A stretch of 64,000 nt of DNA from Mya arenaria (taxonomy: Eukaryota; Mollusca; Bivalvia; Myida; Myidae). Positions 12,201 to 38,344 of this stretch are shown here, piece after piece (the stretch's first letter is position 1; the number at the start of each line of letters is the position of its first letter). The translations under genes and the position numbers were made by a program. The stretch spans positions 68,829,046-68,893,045 of the forward strand of contig NC_069125.1 in NCBI RefSeq assembly GCF_026914265.1, written 5' to 3'. The notes beneath the pieces were generated by a model, which worked only from the letters and a program-made list of their open reading frames with translations, made no database searches and was not told the DNA's origin.

Positions 12201-13545
12201 GTACATGTGCGTATATTGTCATGCATGTACAGATAGATGATGTACATTGTAGGTCTGTACATACACCTGGGGTACATGTGCGTATATTGTCATGCATGTA
12301 CTGATAGATGCACATTGTAGGTCTGTACATACACCTGTGGTACATGTGCGTATATTGTCATGCATGTACAGATAGATGATGTACATTGTAGGTCTGTACA
12401 TACACCTGGGGTACATGTGCGTATATTGTCATGCATGTACTGATAGATGCACATTGTAGGTCTGTACATACACCTGTGGTACATGTGCGTATATTGCCAT
12501 GCATGTACAGATAGATGATGTACATTGTAGGTCTGTACATACACCTGGGGTACATGTGCGTATATTGCCATGCATGTACAGATAGATGATGTACATTGTA
12601 GGTCTGTACATACACCTGTGGTACATGTGCGTATATTGTCATGCATGTACAGATAGATGATGTACATTGTAGGTCTGTACATACACCTGGGGTACATGTG
12701 CGTATATTGCCATGCATGTACAGATAGATGATGTACATTGTAGGTCTGTACATACACCTGGGGTACATGTGCGTATATTGCCATGCATGTACAGATAGAT
12801 GATGTACATTGTAGGTCTGTACATACACCTGGGGTACATGTGCGTATATTGTCATGCATGTACAGATAGATGATGTACATTGTAGGTCTGTACATACACC
12901 TGGGGTACATGTGCGTATATTGTCATGCATGTACAGAGAGATGATGTACATTGTAGGTCTGTACCTACACCTGTGGTACATGTGCGTATATTGTCATGCA
13001 TGTACAGATAGATGATGTACATTGTAGGTCTGTACATACACCTGGGGTACATGTGCGTATATTGTCATGCATGTACAGATAGATGATGTACATTGTAGGT
13101 CTGTACCTACACCTGTGGTACATGTGCGTATATTGCCATGCATGTACAGATAAATGATGTACATTGTAGGTCTGTACATACACCTGGGGTACATGTGCGT
13201 ATATTGTCATGCATGTACAAATAAATGTACATTGTAGGTCTGTACCTACACCTTGGGTACATGTGCGTATATTGCCATGCATGTACAGATAAATGTACAC
13301 TTTAGGTCTGTACCTACACATGTGGTACATGTGCGTATATTGCCATGCATGTACTGATAAATGTACACTTTAGGTCTGTACCTACACATGTGCGTATATT
13401 GCCATGCATGTACTGATAAATGTACACTTTAGGTCTGTACCTACACATGTGCGTATATTGCCATGCATGTACATATACATGTACACTTTAGGTCTGTACC
13501 TACACATGTGGTACATGTGCGTATATTGCCATGCATGTACAAATT
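9230..13545. repeat. 71-bp satellite array, ~60 copies
   Basis: Each 71-bp unit reads GTAGGTCTGTACCTACACCT, then GGGGTACATGTGCGTATATT, then GCCATGCATGTACAGATAGA, then TGATGTACATT. Variants define monomer types: CCTACACC/CATACACC, GGGG/GTGG/TGGG, TTGCC/TTGTC, GATAG/GAGAG. The order of types is not random: a run of nine monomers from about 9285 recurs from about 10560, an offset of 1275 bp. Shorter, more diverged units make up the right edge (13200-13545). Open frames on the minus strand, such as the repeated YRPTMYIIYLYMH, are period artefacts. Each unit holds inverted repeats, for example TGTAGGT-CTGT-ACCTACA. Confidence 0.97.
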
Positions 13546-13559
13546 TACATTGTAGGTCC

Positions 13560-16500
13560 TACTCATATGTTACCTAGTTCCATACCAGAGATGACATGAC
13601 AACTTTAATGTTGAACAAGTGTTTTTATTTTTCTATAAGTAAATAATACACTCAAGTGCGCTCAAAAATAATTAACATTTCTTATATCACACAGTGACAA
13701 AACATGGTTAACATTATTGGTCAGTAAACAAGGCGTACAATACATTTGTATTCAATTTTCTTGTAAAGTAAAATGCTTATCTTGCCACATGTATGGAAAA
13801 CAGTGTTTACGTAAATCATTTGCCCTAATACTGTATACATGTACTTAACAATATAACCAAGCTCTTTTTACTCAACAATAAAAAACGATCTGTAAAAAGC
13901 CCTGTCCCAGTATCACAAAAAAACTTTTTAAGTCAGATCTCAATTTAAATCTCAACTGATTTTACCACATAATATCAAAAGTTATTCAAAAGCAAACAAG
14001 AACTGTCCTATGACACCGTGCTTTGTCTTAGAAATCAATGCATTAATGATTAAAGAATATGTGCCCATCAAAAGCAATAAAGAAAAAAAGTCATATCAAA
14101 AAGTAAATAACATTTAGGATAATATGAAATTATGAAACCTAATTGTGCAATGGCTTTGGACAACTGTGGGAAGTATGGGAAGTTAGGGCAATAAAAAAGG
14201 TGTTGGAGTAATAAGTGAAAATGCCAAGTTGCCAAACTTTCTAAGTCACTCCAGGGCCACAATTTGTGTTTAGGATAGTAGTGTGTTAAGTGACTTAATT
14301 GTAGGATGGCTGTCAACAATTGTGTGAACTATGAAGTGGAATGAATGAAGGATATAGGAGTTGAACCTGACACAAACTTAACTAAAACTTTAACCTAAGT
14401 TACAAAGTCAATCAGGGGCCATAATTTGTATAATGGATGATATGGAGTTACGGAACCTAACTTTTTGATGATGCTGAACAACTGTGTGAAGTATAATGTG
14501 AATTGAAAGAATGGTATCAGAGTTACAATGTATAAGTGAAAATGCCAACTTGCCTTAAAGTGACTAGCTCATGTTTTTGGACTTAAAATTTCCCCAGTAA
14601 TGCATCTGAAAACGCATATTTTATCATTAGTTCACTCTATGATATCGAAATTGCAGAAAAAAAATACAGTAATAGCATAAAAAAGTATTTTGATTTTAGT
14701 GGGGTTTGAGCCCCACGCCAGTAAAGTCAAGGGGGGGGGGGGGGGGGGGGGGGGGTAAAAATTGACTGCTGCATAACATCAGGTGATAAAGTCAATCAAC
14801 CAATCACGCAACACCACAGCCGAAATTAACTTTCAATTGCTTTATAAACGCTAATTCTTTGAATAGTCAAGATAAAAATGTAATTGAGTACCGGGCAATA
14901 ACTCAAATATGTGTTTGCTCTAGAATGAGTTTTCTTTGAATTATTGACAAAAGGTTTTTATCAACACATTTATGAGAACAAACTATTTTAGAAAGGGTAA
15001 AAACATACTAGGTTTTAGGTTTTGAATCAAAATGTGCTTTTATGTGGTAAAATGTCTCTGGATTGGGTTTGAGATTTCACATGCACATTTTTGTGACATT
15101 GGGGCGGAAAAGACGGACTAAATTTGTAGATTGTAGCAACGATAAAAGTACACATGCAATAAAAAAAAACTTAAAAAAAAGAATTATAAAAGATGTAACA
15201 TTCACATTACATATGTTCTTTAAATATATGTCTAAAATGGGAGTAAAAAGCTTGTTAAAAACATGTGATTTCTACAAATATTTTAACATCAGTTTTCTTC
15301 ATTGCTAATGCCTCATTTCATCGTTCAAACTGCACATGTAAACTCCAAGAAGGATTTCAAAAGCAAGAGACACTTGGCCAGGCCATGGATGGACTTATAA
15401 TATCATTTCACTGAGGTAGTAAAAAATAACACTACTCAGTAAGATACAGGGGTACTTAATACAGAACACAAATTACTTACAATGGATGGAAACAAATGTA
15501 AATGAAATATCCTACTGAACAATAATATTGTAATTATATTAGATCATTTATTATAACTTAGATTTACAAATATGTTAATTGGTCACTTACAATTAAGATA
15601 TAATTCCATCATTGACATAAAATACTTTTAAAATAACAAAAAAGTACCCTATAAATAAGGCCAAAATATAATAAGATTTTTAGTCAGTTCACTGCCATAA
15701 AATATGGTGTAGATAGATCCAGATCTATGTGTTAGTGAAGGTTTGTCTTAATATTCAACTCCATAAACCATCACCATCTGGTCTGGGTACATTAACATGT
15801 CTTACAAAAACAAGAAACTTTCAGAACTTTAACCAAAAGGGAGTAACAATGAATGGTAATAAACGACAACTGTCTTGATGACAATAAAAAATAAAGTAGG
15901 TTGCAAGATCAGAAACAAACATTTTTTTAGGTTTCGCCTAAACAAAATAATGACACAACCAACATATTTGACAAAATAACAGTTAAACTAAAAAAATAAT
16001 TTCACTCTTGAAGTATATATTCAGTGCATGTTATATCCCAGGTATGATCAACAGTACCTTGAGAACAGGAGGCCATGAATGCCCTATACCGCTACCTTGA
16101 GAACAGGAGGCCATGAATGCCCTATATAGCTCACCCGAGTATTATGTACAAATGTGAAAACAAGCCTTAAAAGAACTCGACCTAGATATGGGTTTTTTAT
16201 ATAGTGGCTTATTTTTAATTTGATACTTGTTTCCAAACTTAAAATGTTAAACATTTTAACCATATTTCATTCAAATTTATAAGAAAAAAATTAAGGCCTT
16301 TTGTGAGTCAACATATGTTTTTCTGACATTTGATGAAGTGACCTGCTTTTTTTTAGCAGACATGAACAAAACATTCAATCTTCACCTAGATTTTATAAAC
16401 ACACATTTAAATTTTGACTAAACTTCATACAGATTGGACAGATATTGGAAATTCGAACATGTTAACAAGGATATTACATAAGTGTTTTTTAGCCAAAAAT

Positions 16501-17362
16501 GACCCATAGTGGAATCATAGAAGTGCTTCTGATAGCTAACTATGAGCAGTTAGGGCTAAGGGGTGAGCTAAATAAATATCATAGAAGTGAAAAATGCCCT
16601 TCAAGTGTGTGGCTAAAACAAGCAAAAATAATGGATAGTTTAAAGAGACTTCTTCACATTTCAAAAAAGTTGATTGTTATTAATTGTTTAAATAAGTGAT
16701 TGAAAATGCTCTATTTGCCACAAAACATGGCGAACTATTTTGGAAATTGATTTATGTTAGGCTTAAATTTACACAACTCTGTTTAATGAGTATCTGCTGT
16801 TCGGTGTTTGATCATAAAAGTAAGTAAAAATAAAAGATCTGTGAGAGAGTGCCTTTAACAGTAATCACTGTACATAACAATCCATAATTGAACTACTGAT
16901 TACATGAACAATATACTTCATGTAATACATCAAATTGGATTTATAAAGTGAAATCTCACTGTGCAAAGATATTATTGAAAGTCAAATAGGAGTAATCACC
17001 GGTAGAAAACACGAAGTAGAACAAACACCTTTAAGAATCACAATCTACAGGTTCATGATTCATACTACCGGTACATCTTAATATAAGAAATGAGCATAGA
17101 CTGTGTTACAATTAAAGTGAATAAAATTCGTGCTTTTTTTCTAATAATTAAACAAAATTAATGTAAACCAATACAGGGTATCACAAAACACAGGTGGATC
17201 CTTCCTGGAACAACATTCTGTCAGGAAAGGAAGAATGACATAAGACATTCCCACTACTGGATCAGATTACACTCCTTGATATCACCAACTGTAGCCCAAT
17301 ATGGACCTAAGGTAACGCTCTACATGTATATGAGATACTCCTAACTAATCTTTAAAGTCACG
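13560..17362. other. AT-rich interval downstream of spermidine synthase
   Basis: No exon is recognised. Minus-strand AATAAA hexamers occur, for example as TTTATT near 15547 and 13622 on plus, and could end a long 3' UTR of spermidine synthase. A run of 25 G lies at 14731-14755. A perfect-looking direct repeat of about 44 bp (CCTTGAGAACAGGAGGCCAT, then GAATGCCCTATA) occurs at 16054-16130. It runs into a fragment, CTATATAGCTCACCCGAGT, that resembles a dispersed molluscan repeat. Confidence 0.5.
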
Positions 17363-30800
<13,438 letters not shown>

Positions 30801-31689
30801 TTCGCCTTTCTTGCAAATTAAGCTGATATTGCCTTGGAAAATTACTTGGTTGGCGACGATGCTTTTTCTTGCAAGACGCTAAGGTTACATTACACTATTA
30901 GGTGCGGAGTAAAAGCCGGTACCCAGTATCGGTTTATGGGGGGAAATAAATATGTATAAGAATCTATATGTTATTATTATTTTATCAATCAAACACAGGA
31001 AATAAAAAAATGAAAAAAATAAATAATAGAGTTCTAAGCTAATCTGATTTAGTCATTGAAACAATTCGCTGATTATTTCATTTCTGGTTGTTGTTGAATG
31101 TGTTTCAAATCATTCTTGAATGCAGGGTCTGAGACCAGACCAACACCTTTTCACTTCATGTATTTATGATGGGTTTCAAGACCTTAGGGCATCTAGCAAC
31201 ATGGGGGGGGGGGGCTAGGAGCATGTCCGATGGAGGAATTTTTACATACGTTTTCTCTGCTCCAGAAGCATGGTTTCCGCAACAAAATTTGCAGATCTTA
31301 TAAATATCAATGATGAGGCTGCCTCCCCTCATGCGTTTGGTCAAAATACTGATTGGATCATCATCACCATGACAGGTACATCCAATTGATCCATGATAGT
31401 GAAAGTATAACGCCCGCAAGCGTAATCCGACTGTTACAGGTGTGTTGGTTTAAGGCTAACAGTTAGTGTTGATGGACATCTAGATGTGTTAGGTTGTCAT
31501 AAATTGTTGATCGTTAAACCTTGGGTATGTCATCCATCATTAGACTTACTGAAATTCAAATTACCTTTCATCATATCTGATATGGATAAACAGGCGTAGC
31601 CTTCCGGCCGTGTCCAAAGATCAGACTTTTTGAACACTTCTGTAGTAAAATGATTTATGATTTCGTTTTCTTGAATGGTCTCACCATGA
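30801..31689. other. 5' flank of spermidine synthase
   Basis: About 890 bp between the spermidine synthase start codon and the 39-bp array. It should contain the promoter and 5' UTR. No convincing TATA box or other element was recognised. A short G run lies at about 31203-31213. Confidence 0.4.
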
Positions 31690-34085
31690 ACTTACCTGCA
31701 ATAGGCGCCATATATATGAAATCGCCATGAACGTACCTGCAATAGGCGCAATATATGGGCTCACCATGAACTCAGTACCTTCAATAGGCGCCAGATATTG
31801 ACCATGAACTCACCTGCAATAGGCGCCATGAACTCACCATGAACTTACCTGCAATAGGCGCCATATATTGACTTTCCATGAACTTACCTGCAATAGGCGC
31901 CATATATGGACTCACCATGAGTTTACCTGCAATAGGCGCCATATATGAACTCACCATGAACTTACCTACAATAGGCGCCATACATGGACTCACCATGAAC
32001 TTACCTGCAATAGGCGCCATACATGAACTCACCATGAACTTACCTGCAATAGGCGCCATACATGGACTCACCATGAACTTACCTGCAATAGGCGCCATAT
32101 ATGGACTCACCATGAACTTACCTGCAATAGGCGCCATATATGGACTCACCATGAATTTACCTGCAATAGGCGCCATACATGGACTCACCATGAACTTACC
32201 TGCAATAGGCGCCATATATGGACTCACCATGAACTTACCTGCAATAGGCACCATACATGGACTCACCATGAATTTACCTGCAATAGGCGCCATATATGGA
32301 CTCACCATGAACTTACCTGCAATAGGCGCCATACATGGACTCACCATGAACTTACCTGCAATAGGCGCCATATATGAACTCACCATGAACTTACCTGCAA
32401 TAGGCGCCATATATGGACTCACCATGAATTTACCTGCAATAGGCGCCATATATGAACTCACCATGAACTTACCTGCAATAGGCGCCATACATGGACTCAC
32501 CATGAACTTACCTGCAATAGGCGCCATATATGGACTCACCATGAACTTACCTGCAATAGGCGCCATATATGGACTCACCATGAGTTTACCTGCAATAGGC
32601 GCCATATATGGACTCACCATGAACTTACCTGCAATAGGCGCCATATATGGACTCACCAAGAACTTACCTGCAATAGGCGCCAGATATGGACTCACCATGA
32701 ACTTACCTGCAATAGGCGCCATACATGGACTCACCATGAACTTACCAGCAATAGGCGCCATACATGGACTCACCATGAACTTACCTGCAATAGGCGCCAT
32801 ACATGGACTCACCATGAACTTACCTGCAATAGGCGCCATACATGGACTCAGCATGAATTTACCTGCAATAGGCGCCATACATGGACTCACCATGAATTTA
32901 CCTTCATTAGGCGCCATACATGGACTCACCATGAACTTATCTTCAATAGGCGCCATACATGGACTCACCATGAACTTACCTGCAATAGGCGCCATACATG
33001 GACTCACCATGAACTTACCTGTAATAGGCGCCATACATGGATTCACCATGAACTTACCTGTAATAGGCGCCATACATGGATTCACCATGAACTTACCTGT
33101 AATAGGTGCCATACATGGACTCACCATGAACTTACCTGTACTAGGCGCCATACATGGACTCATCATGAACTTACCTGCAATAGGCCCCAGATATAGGCTC
33201 ATCATGAACTTACCTGCAATAGGCGCCAGATATGGGCTCATCATGAACTTACCTGCAATAGGCGCCAGATATAGGCTCATCATGAACTTACATGCAATAG
33301 GCGCCAGATATGGGCTCATCATGAACTTATATACCTGCAATAGGCGCCATGCATGGACTCACCATGACGTTACCTGCAATAGGCGCCATACATGGACTCA
33401 CCATAAACTTACCTGCAATAGGCGCCATACATGGACTCACCATGAACTTACCTGCAGTAGGCGCCATACATGGACTCACCATGAGCTTACCTGCAATAGG
33501 CGCCAGCTATAGGCTCATCATGAACTTACCTGCAATAGGCGCCAGATATGGGCTCATCATGAACTTTCCTGCAATAGGCGCCATACATGGACTCACCATG
33601 AACTTACCTGCAATAGGCGCCATACATGGACTCACCATGAACTTACCTGCAATAGGCGCCATACATGGACTCACCATGAACTTACCTGCAGTAGGCGCCA
33701 TACATGGACTCACCATGAACTTACCTGCAATAGGCGCCATATATTGGCTCACCATGAACTTACCTGCAATAGGCGCCAGATAGGGGCTCATCATGAACTT
33801 ACCTGCAATAGGCGCAATACATTGACTCACCATGAATTTACCTTCAATAGGCGCCATACATGGACTCACCATGAACTTACCTGCAATAGGCGCCATACAT
33901 GGACTCACCATGAACTTACCTTCAATAGGCGCCATACATGGATTCACCTTGAACTTACCTGTAATAGGCGCCATACATGGACTCACCATGAACTTACCTG
34001 TACTAGGCGCCATACATGGACTCACCATGAACTTACCTGCAATAGGTGCCAGATATGGGCTCATCATGAATTTAACTGCTAAATA
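31690..34085. repeat. 39-bp minisatellite array, ~60 copies
   Basis: The plus-strand unit reads ACTTACCTGCAATAGGCGCC, then ATATATGGACTCACCATGA. Variants are ATACATGG, ATATGAAC, AGATATGG and CTGTAATAGG. The right part (33180-34085) mixes an AGATATGGGCTCATC subfamily. Both strands stay open for more than 500 codons because the period is 13 codons with no stop. On the minus strand almost every unit contains the perfect splice-donor sequence CAGGTAAGT, and most contain GGTGAGTCC. The array begins about 890 bp upstream of the spermidine synthase start codon, which is read on that strand. Confidence 0.95.
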
Positions 34086-34089
34086 CCTT

Positions 34090-36560
34090 GGTTTAAGTCC
34101 CATAACCATCAACGTAAGTGCATTTAATGTAATGATTTTTGACGATACAATATCAAATAATTTTATAATACATTGTATTTTATATTTGGATAACCGTTGA
34201 ATAACCTTATACAGTTTAACCTATTTATGAGAGAGTTTGTCCACACTGGCTAAAATTATTAGCCTACTTTTTGTATATTTAGATAGCAGTTGAATAACCT
34301 TCAGAAAATCTTATGTTTGAACTTATTTTAGAGCGGGTGTGTTCACATTTGCTAAAACTATCAGCAACCGCTTATACCTTTTGCGCAAAGTGCTCTTGCA
34401 CTTGTACAACATTTCACGGGTTGTAGTTCCTGGTGAGATTGGACAATATACTCAAAATATGCTCCAAGAGCCGGTCTGGGTACATTAAAAGCCCAATTAA
34501 CCTACCGTACTCCCTATCGAGTGGTCCAGACGTACTATCTTTGCTAAGGATCTATCAAACACAATGCAATGGTCCATCTAACAGAGCCAGTGGACCTCAT
34601 TCTTTATTTTATACGGTACAGTTGTGACGTGGAGTTGAAGGCTGGATTTATGGTCAACCATATTGAAAATACGTAAGTGTACTTATAAACAGTGGTTTTA
34701 TGTAAAATATTAAAGATAAATTGAAAATATGTTTTCAAGTATGTATTATGCTTACATCGCTAATAATTATATTCTCGTATAATCGTATTGGCATGGTTAT
34801 TTAAAAACTATAAACTGCCTTTGAACACATTTTAACAAGATAAATATCTTTAAAATGTATTGGTTAAATATGATTTAACACATTCGTGTATTAATATTAT
34901 TATTTATGTATTTGATTTTACTTCTGGTGATGTAATCTTTAATACAAAGTATGTGTCATGATGACGTATTTATTACCGTAATGATTCATTGTTCCCTGAT
35001 TCCTGTACATGAAACGTGTGGTTAGACATGACATTCGTTTTTTAGTATATTGCATGTATGGTATGTCGCAATAGTTCAATTTTGTCATACTCTTCATAAT
35101 TAGTATACAAATATGAATCCATTTTTATTAAGTACAAGTACTCTTAGCCACTTTGTGCGGCAATATGAGCAATTCATCTACAAAACAGTATACTTAATGT
35201 ACACTTAAAAATGAAAAAGTATAAATAACAAACACCTAACAATACAGCTGAAAGGAAAAACAAAAGCAAAAGAGAAAATCCTTAATGTAAACATCCACTT
35301 CTATTTTAATTTGTATATGACGTATATGGTGTGGCAAAAAGCAGTTAACGATTAGTATTCTTTCGGAAAACCGAGTGTAAATGGTTGTTTCATAGGGGAG
35401 TTGGGTGGGGTGGATCGCGCACAACCGTTACCTCTGATGAAGCGAGAAAACTGTTCCGACCAGGAAAGGTAGGGGTCAGCTTCGAGTCATATTTATTAAA
35501 ATCTTAAGCATGTTTTGGAAAACGTGATCAACATAATATAATTACTTTCGTCTGTCAATATTGACCTCTAGCTGCATCTCATTCTAATATGCATTATATC
35601 TTTTTAATCTTGATAGCAGCCTTTTTCTTCTTACAGTACAGTGTCACCAGCGTTAAGTTATATCAGTATTTTCATAAAGACGTACATGACCGCATCTTTT
35701 AAATCAAATTATTCCATTATTACCTAGCTGTAGCTACCATGATCTACATGTATGCCATTTTAAAATATTGAAAATAACACAGGTTAGAGGTTTTCACCTT
35801 GCCGGACGCCCTTGCTACTCTTCAAAAACATAAATAATTCATTAGTTTCACCTGAAATACAGGATTTGAAATATTGGTATAAGTCGGAAGAAATTTCGGT
35901 AATTTCGCCTTTTCCTGTTATTGCATTATGTAATAATTTTCTCCAAAGAATAAGTATAAAAATAGCAGTTTTTTAATAGTTCATATTGTTTGTTTAAACC
36001 GTAATATGGTCACTTGTTGAATCTTTTGATCGAAAGCCGGCTTGATTTTAACTTAATCTCGTTTCTCTTTTCGATACAACATCAATCCAGCATTAAGAAC
36101 CGAAGTAAACAATTTGCTTATTAGGTAGCTCAAGACAGTAATAGGTATGTAGTTTCTACGATCATATTTTACTCCCTTTGCTCTGAAAATAGGTTTGATA
36201 GTTCCAATCACCATACACTTGGAATTATACCCAATATAAAACACGGACCTATAAACCATATATATCATTGATTTAAAGTTATTATATAATTCTGTTTGAG
36301 GAGGTCCACGGGCTTTTATTTTTAGTTTTACCAGCGTGAAGTTACGACCTATATGCCTTTGGTTTATTTCGTGACTTTGATTTATTCCGTTAAAGATTTC
36401 CTAGTATATTGGAAGCGTTAAACACATACTTGTTAATGAATGAGTTCACTTTTTTTAGTTCTTATTTTCCAGGTCAAGCCGAGTTTTAAAGTAATCCGTC
36501 TTGAATTGTACTTTAATAACGTTCTTTGTTATATTTCACCCGTGCATTTCCAACCAAATA
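34090..36560. other. Intergenic AT-rich interval
   Basis: No gene, repeat array or RNA was recognised. Short open frames on both strands show no family features. Confidence 0.5.
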
Positions 36561-36599
36561 AGGGCTTGTCCTCTGAGTTGTTTTGGCACGTTAATTCCC

Positions 36600-37445
36600 G
36601 TGTGTTTGGAAAAAGAGGATATTTGCATACCGAACTAATAATATCTGTCATGTTTTTGCGGTCCGGACAGAAAAATCTGACCCGAGGGCAGCTGCGTTGC
36701 CAGGTAACGAGGTTTGCCGAGTTACCGGCTACGCAGCATGCCCATGGGTCGGATTTTTCTATCCGGACCGGACACACATGATTGATATTTTTCAAGCATA
36801 CCTTAAATTACATTTTTGTGAAAAACATTACATAGAAAAGCGCATTTTTGTACATTTCACCAAAAGGTGCGTGCGATAATGTTTACTGACGTTATGACGC
36901 GCAGTAATTTTTATCCGTTGCATACGTTAAGAAGTTCCTTCGGTATCACGTCTTTCAATGTTATCCAGTTTTGTTTTGAAGGTTTTTTGTAAAGTTAATG
37001 TTTGTGGAACTCGTCTATTGAAATCGCATAATTATGGTTACATAAGGTGTATAATAAAAGAAATAAAAAGTATTACGTCACAGCGCGTGACTCAACTGGC
37101 ATGGGGCTCCCATTCTTCATTATATGATTTATGAAAAGTATTTTATGCCTTTTCAATAAAGCACAATCAAATATACTTGTACGCAAGCCTTTAATTAAAA
37201 CGGAAAGTAAATAATCACAAAAAAACGCGATTTTTAAAGGACCTATTTGACGTCGAAAGTTAATTAAAAATTACTGCGCTTTATGACGTCCGTAAACAAC
37301 GTCGCGCGTGCTTTTTGGTGAAATGTGAAACGTTTTCTGGTAAATATTTCCACATATTGATAATTTTAGATATGCAAGAAAATTACCAATCATGAATCGA
37401 AAAATCCGACCCTCGGGCACGCTGCGTGAAAGATACCTATAGTGT
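36600..37445. mobile_element. Compound foldback element
   Basis: Outer arms: 36700-36915 pairs with 37250-37445 in inverted orientation. Shared motifs include GGTCGGATTTTTC, ATTTCACCAAAA and CGCAGTAATTTTTA. Within the left arm there is a second inverted repeat, GGTCCGGACAGAAAAATCTG (36658) against GTCGGATTTTTCTATCCGGA (36748). Open frames of 88-149 codons overlapping it come from the arms; none shows a transposase motif. Confidence 0.7.
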
Positions 37446-38338
37446 GCACTTTCAGAGAATAATTGTGCGATGTTATGAGTTATTGAATTAATACCACGTT
37501 GGGGCAGTTGATTTATGGTATCTAATGTTTGTATAAATTTACCAAGTTGTATGTTTTCAAGATTGGTTATAAACTGGTCTTTATTGTTAGTATTACACAT
37601 AGGAATAGAGTGAGTTGAATGGTCTGGGGTAAGATTGCAGTCGTTTTCGTTTTCTCCTGAGTTTACTTTCTTTTGTTGTCGACATTTTTGTTTGTGACTG
37701 TAAGTGACTGCAACGGACAATGACCATCAGAATGAAATTTATCTGCTAACAACGGTTAAAAATCATTACTAAATGGTATTAGCATGATACTTCTATCGCG
37801 TAACCAATTACCGACTTGTCATTAGACGTGAACTCGCCAATATCTCTGTCTTTTCCATACCTTCCGTTTAAAATTACTAGATTGTTGTTGCTGTTTTATT
37901 TTACTAATTTCTGAAATTTTAAGCCTAAAATTAATTATTTTTGTATCCTTTTGTTTCCGACAATTGGAGACCAATGGTTATCGCTGTGATAATCTTCATT
38001 TTTAATGTAGAATGTTTTTGTTTCATCATCAAAGCTGAACAATTCTGATGAAAACGTCTACCACAAAAATCAATTTTGTTACTAGTCCTGCCCTTTAGTT
38101 CAATAAACAAAACTATAATAACGAACTTTACATTTTGAAAACGTTTGTTATTATCTATCTGTCTTTCAATCCGATCCAAAACATGAACACCGTATGTATG
38201 TATGTTCAAAAGAGCAATGTATAACATGCAGGACAAACAAAGGTTGATAAGAACTATAAATAAAATGGTATGATGTAAGACATTATTTATTATCACGTTC
38301 TTCTTATATCAAATAGTAAACATACGTATCTGCTTACA
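37446..38338. other. 5' flank of the laccase gene
   Basis: A minus-strand open frame runs to about 37720, and another covers 37931-38296. Neither shows a recognisable family. TTACAG at 38334-38339 is a good splice acceptor just before the laccase ATG, so a 5' UTR intron with its upstream exon in this interval is likely. Confidence 0.45.
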
Positions 38339-38344
38339 GGCATC

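Noticed and set aside
9669-13330. Many minus-strand frames repeating YRPTMYIIYLYMH
   Set aside because: 71-bp satellite; the same peptide appears in all three frames in turn.
9230-13545. CRISPR-like regular array
   Set aside because: Units are contiguous with no unique spacers, and the genome is eukaryotic.
31781-34200. Long frames on both strands (519 and 544 codons) with 13-residue repeats such as NLPAIGAIYGLTM
   Set aside because: A 39-bp period without stops opens both strands. Variation does not favour silent changes, and there is no signal peptide or flanking exon.
36440-36879. Overlapping frames on both strands (113, 88 and 60 codons)
   Set aside because: They are generated by inverted-repeat arms of the foldback element.
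37271-37720. 149-codon minus-strand frame
   Set aside because: Its C-terminal third is an arm of the foldback element. The rest shows no family motif. Possibly a transposon remnant, not supportable as a gene.
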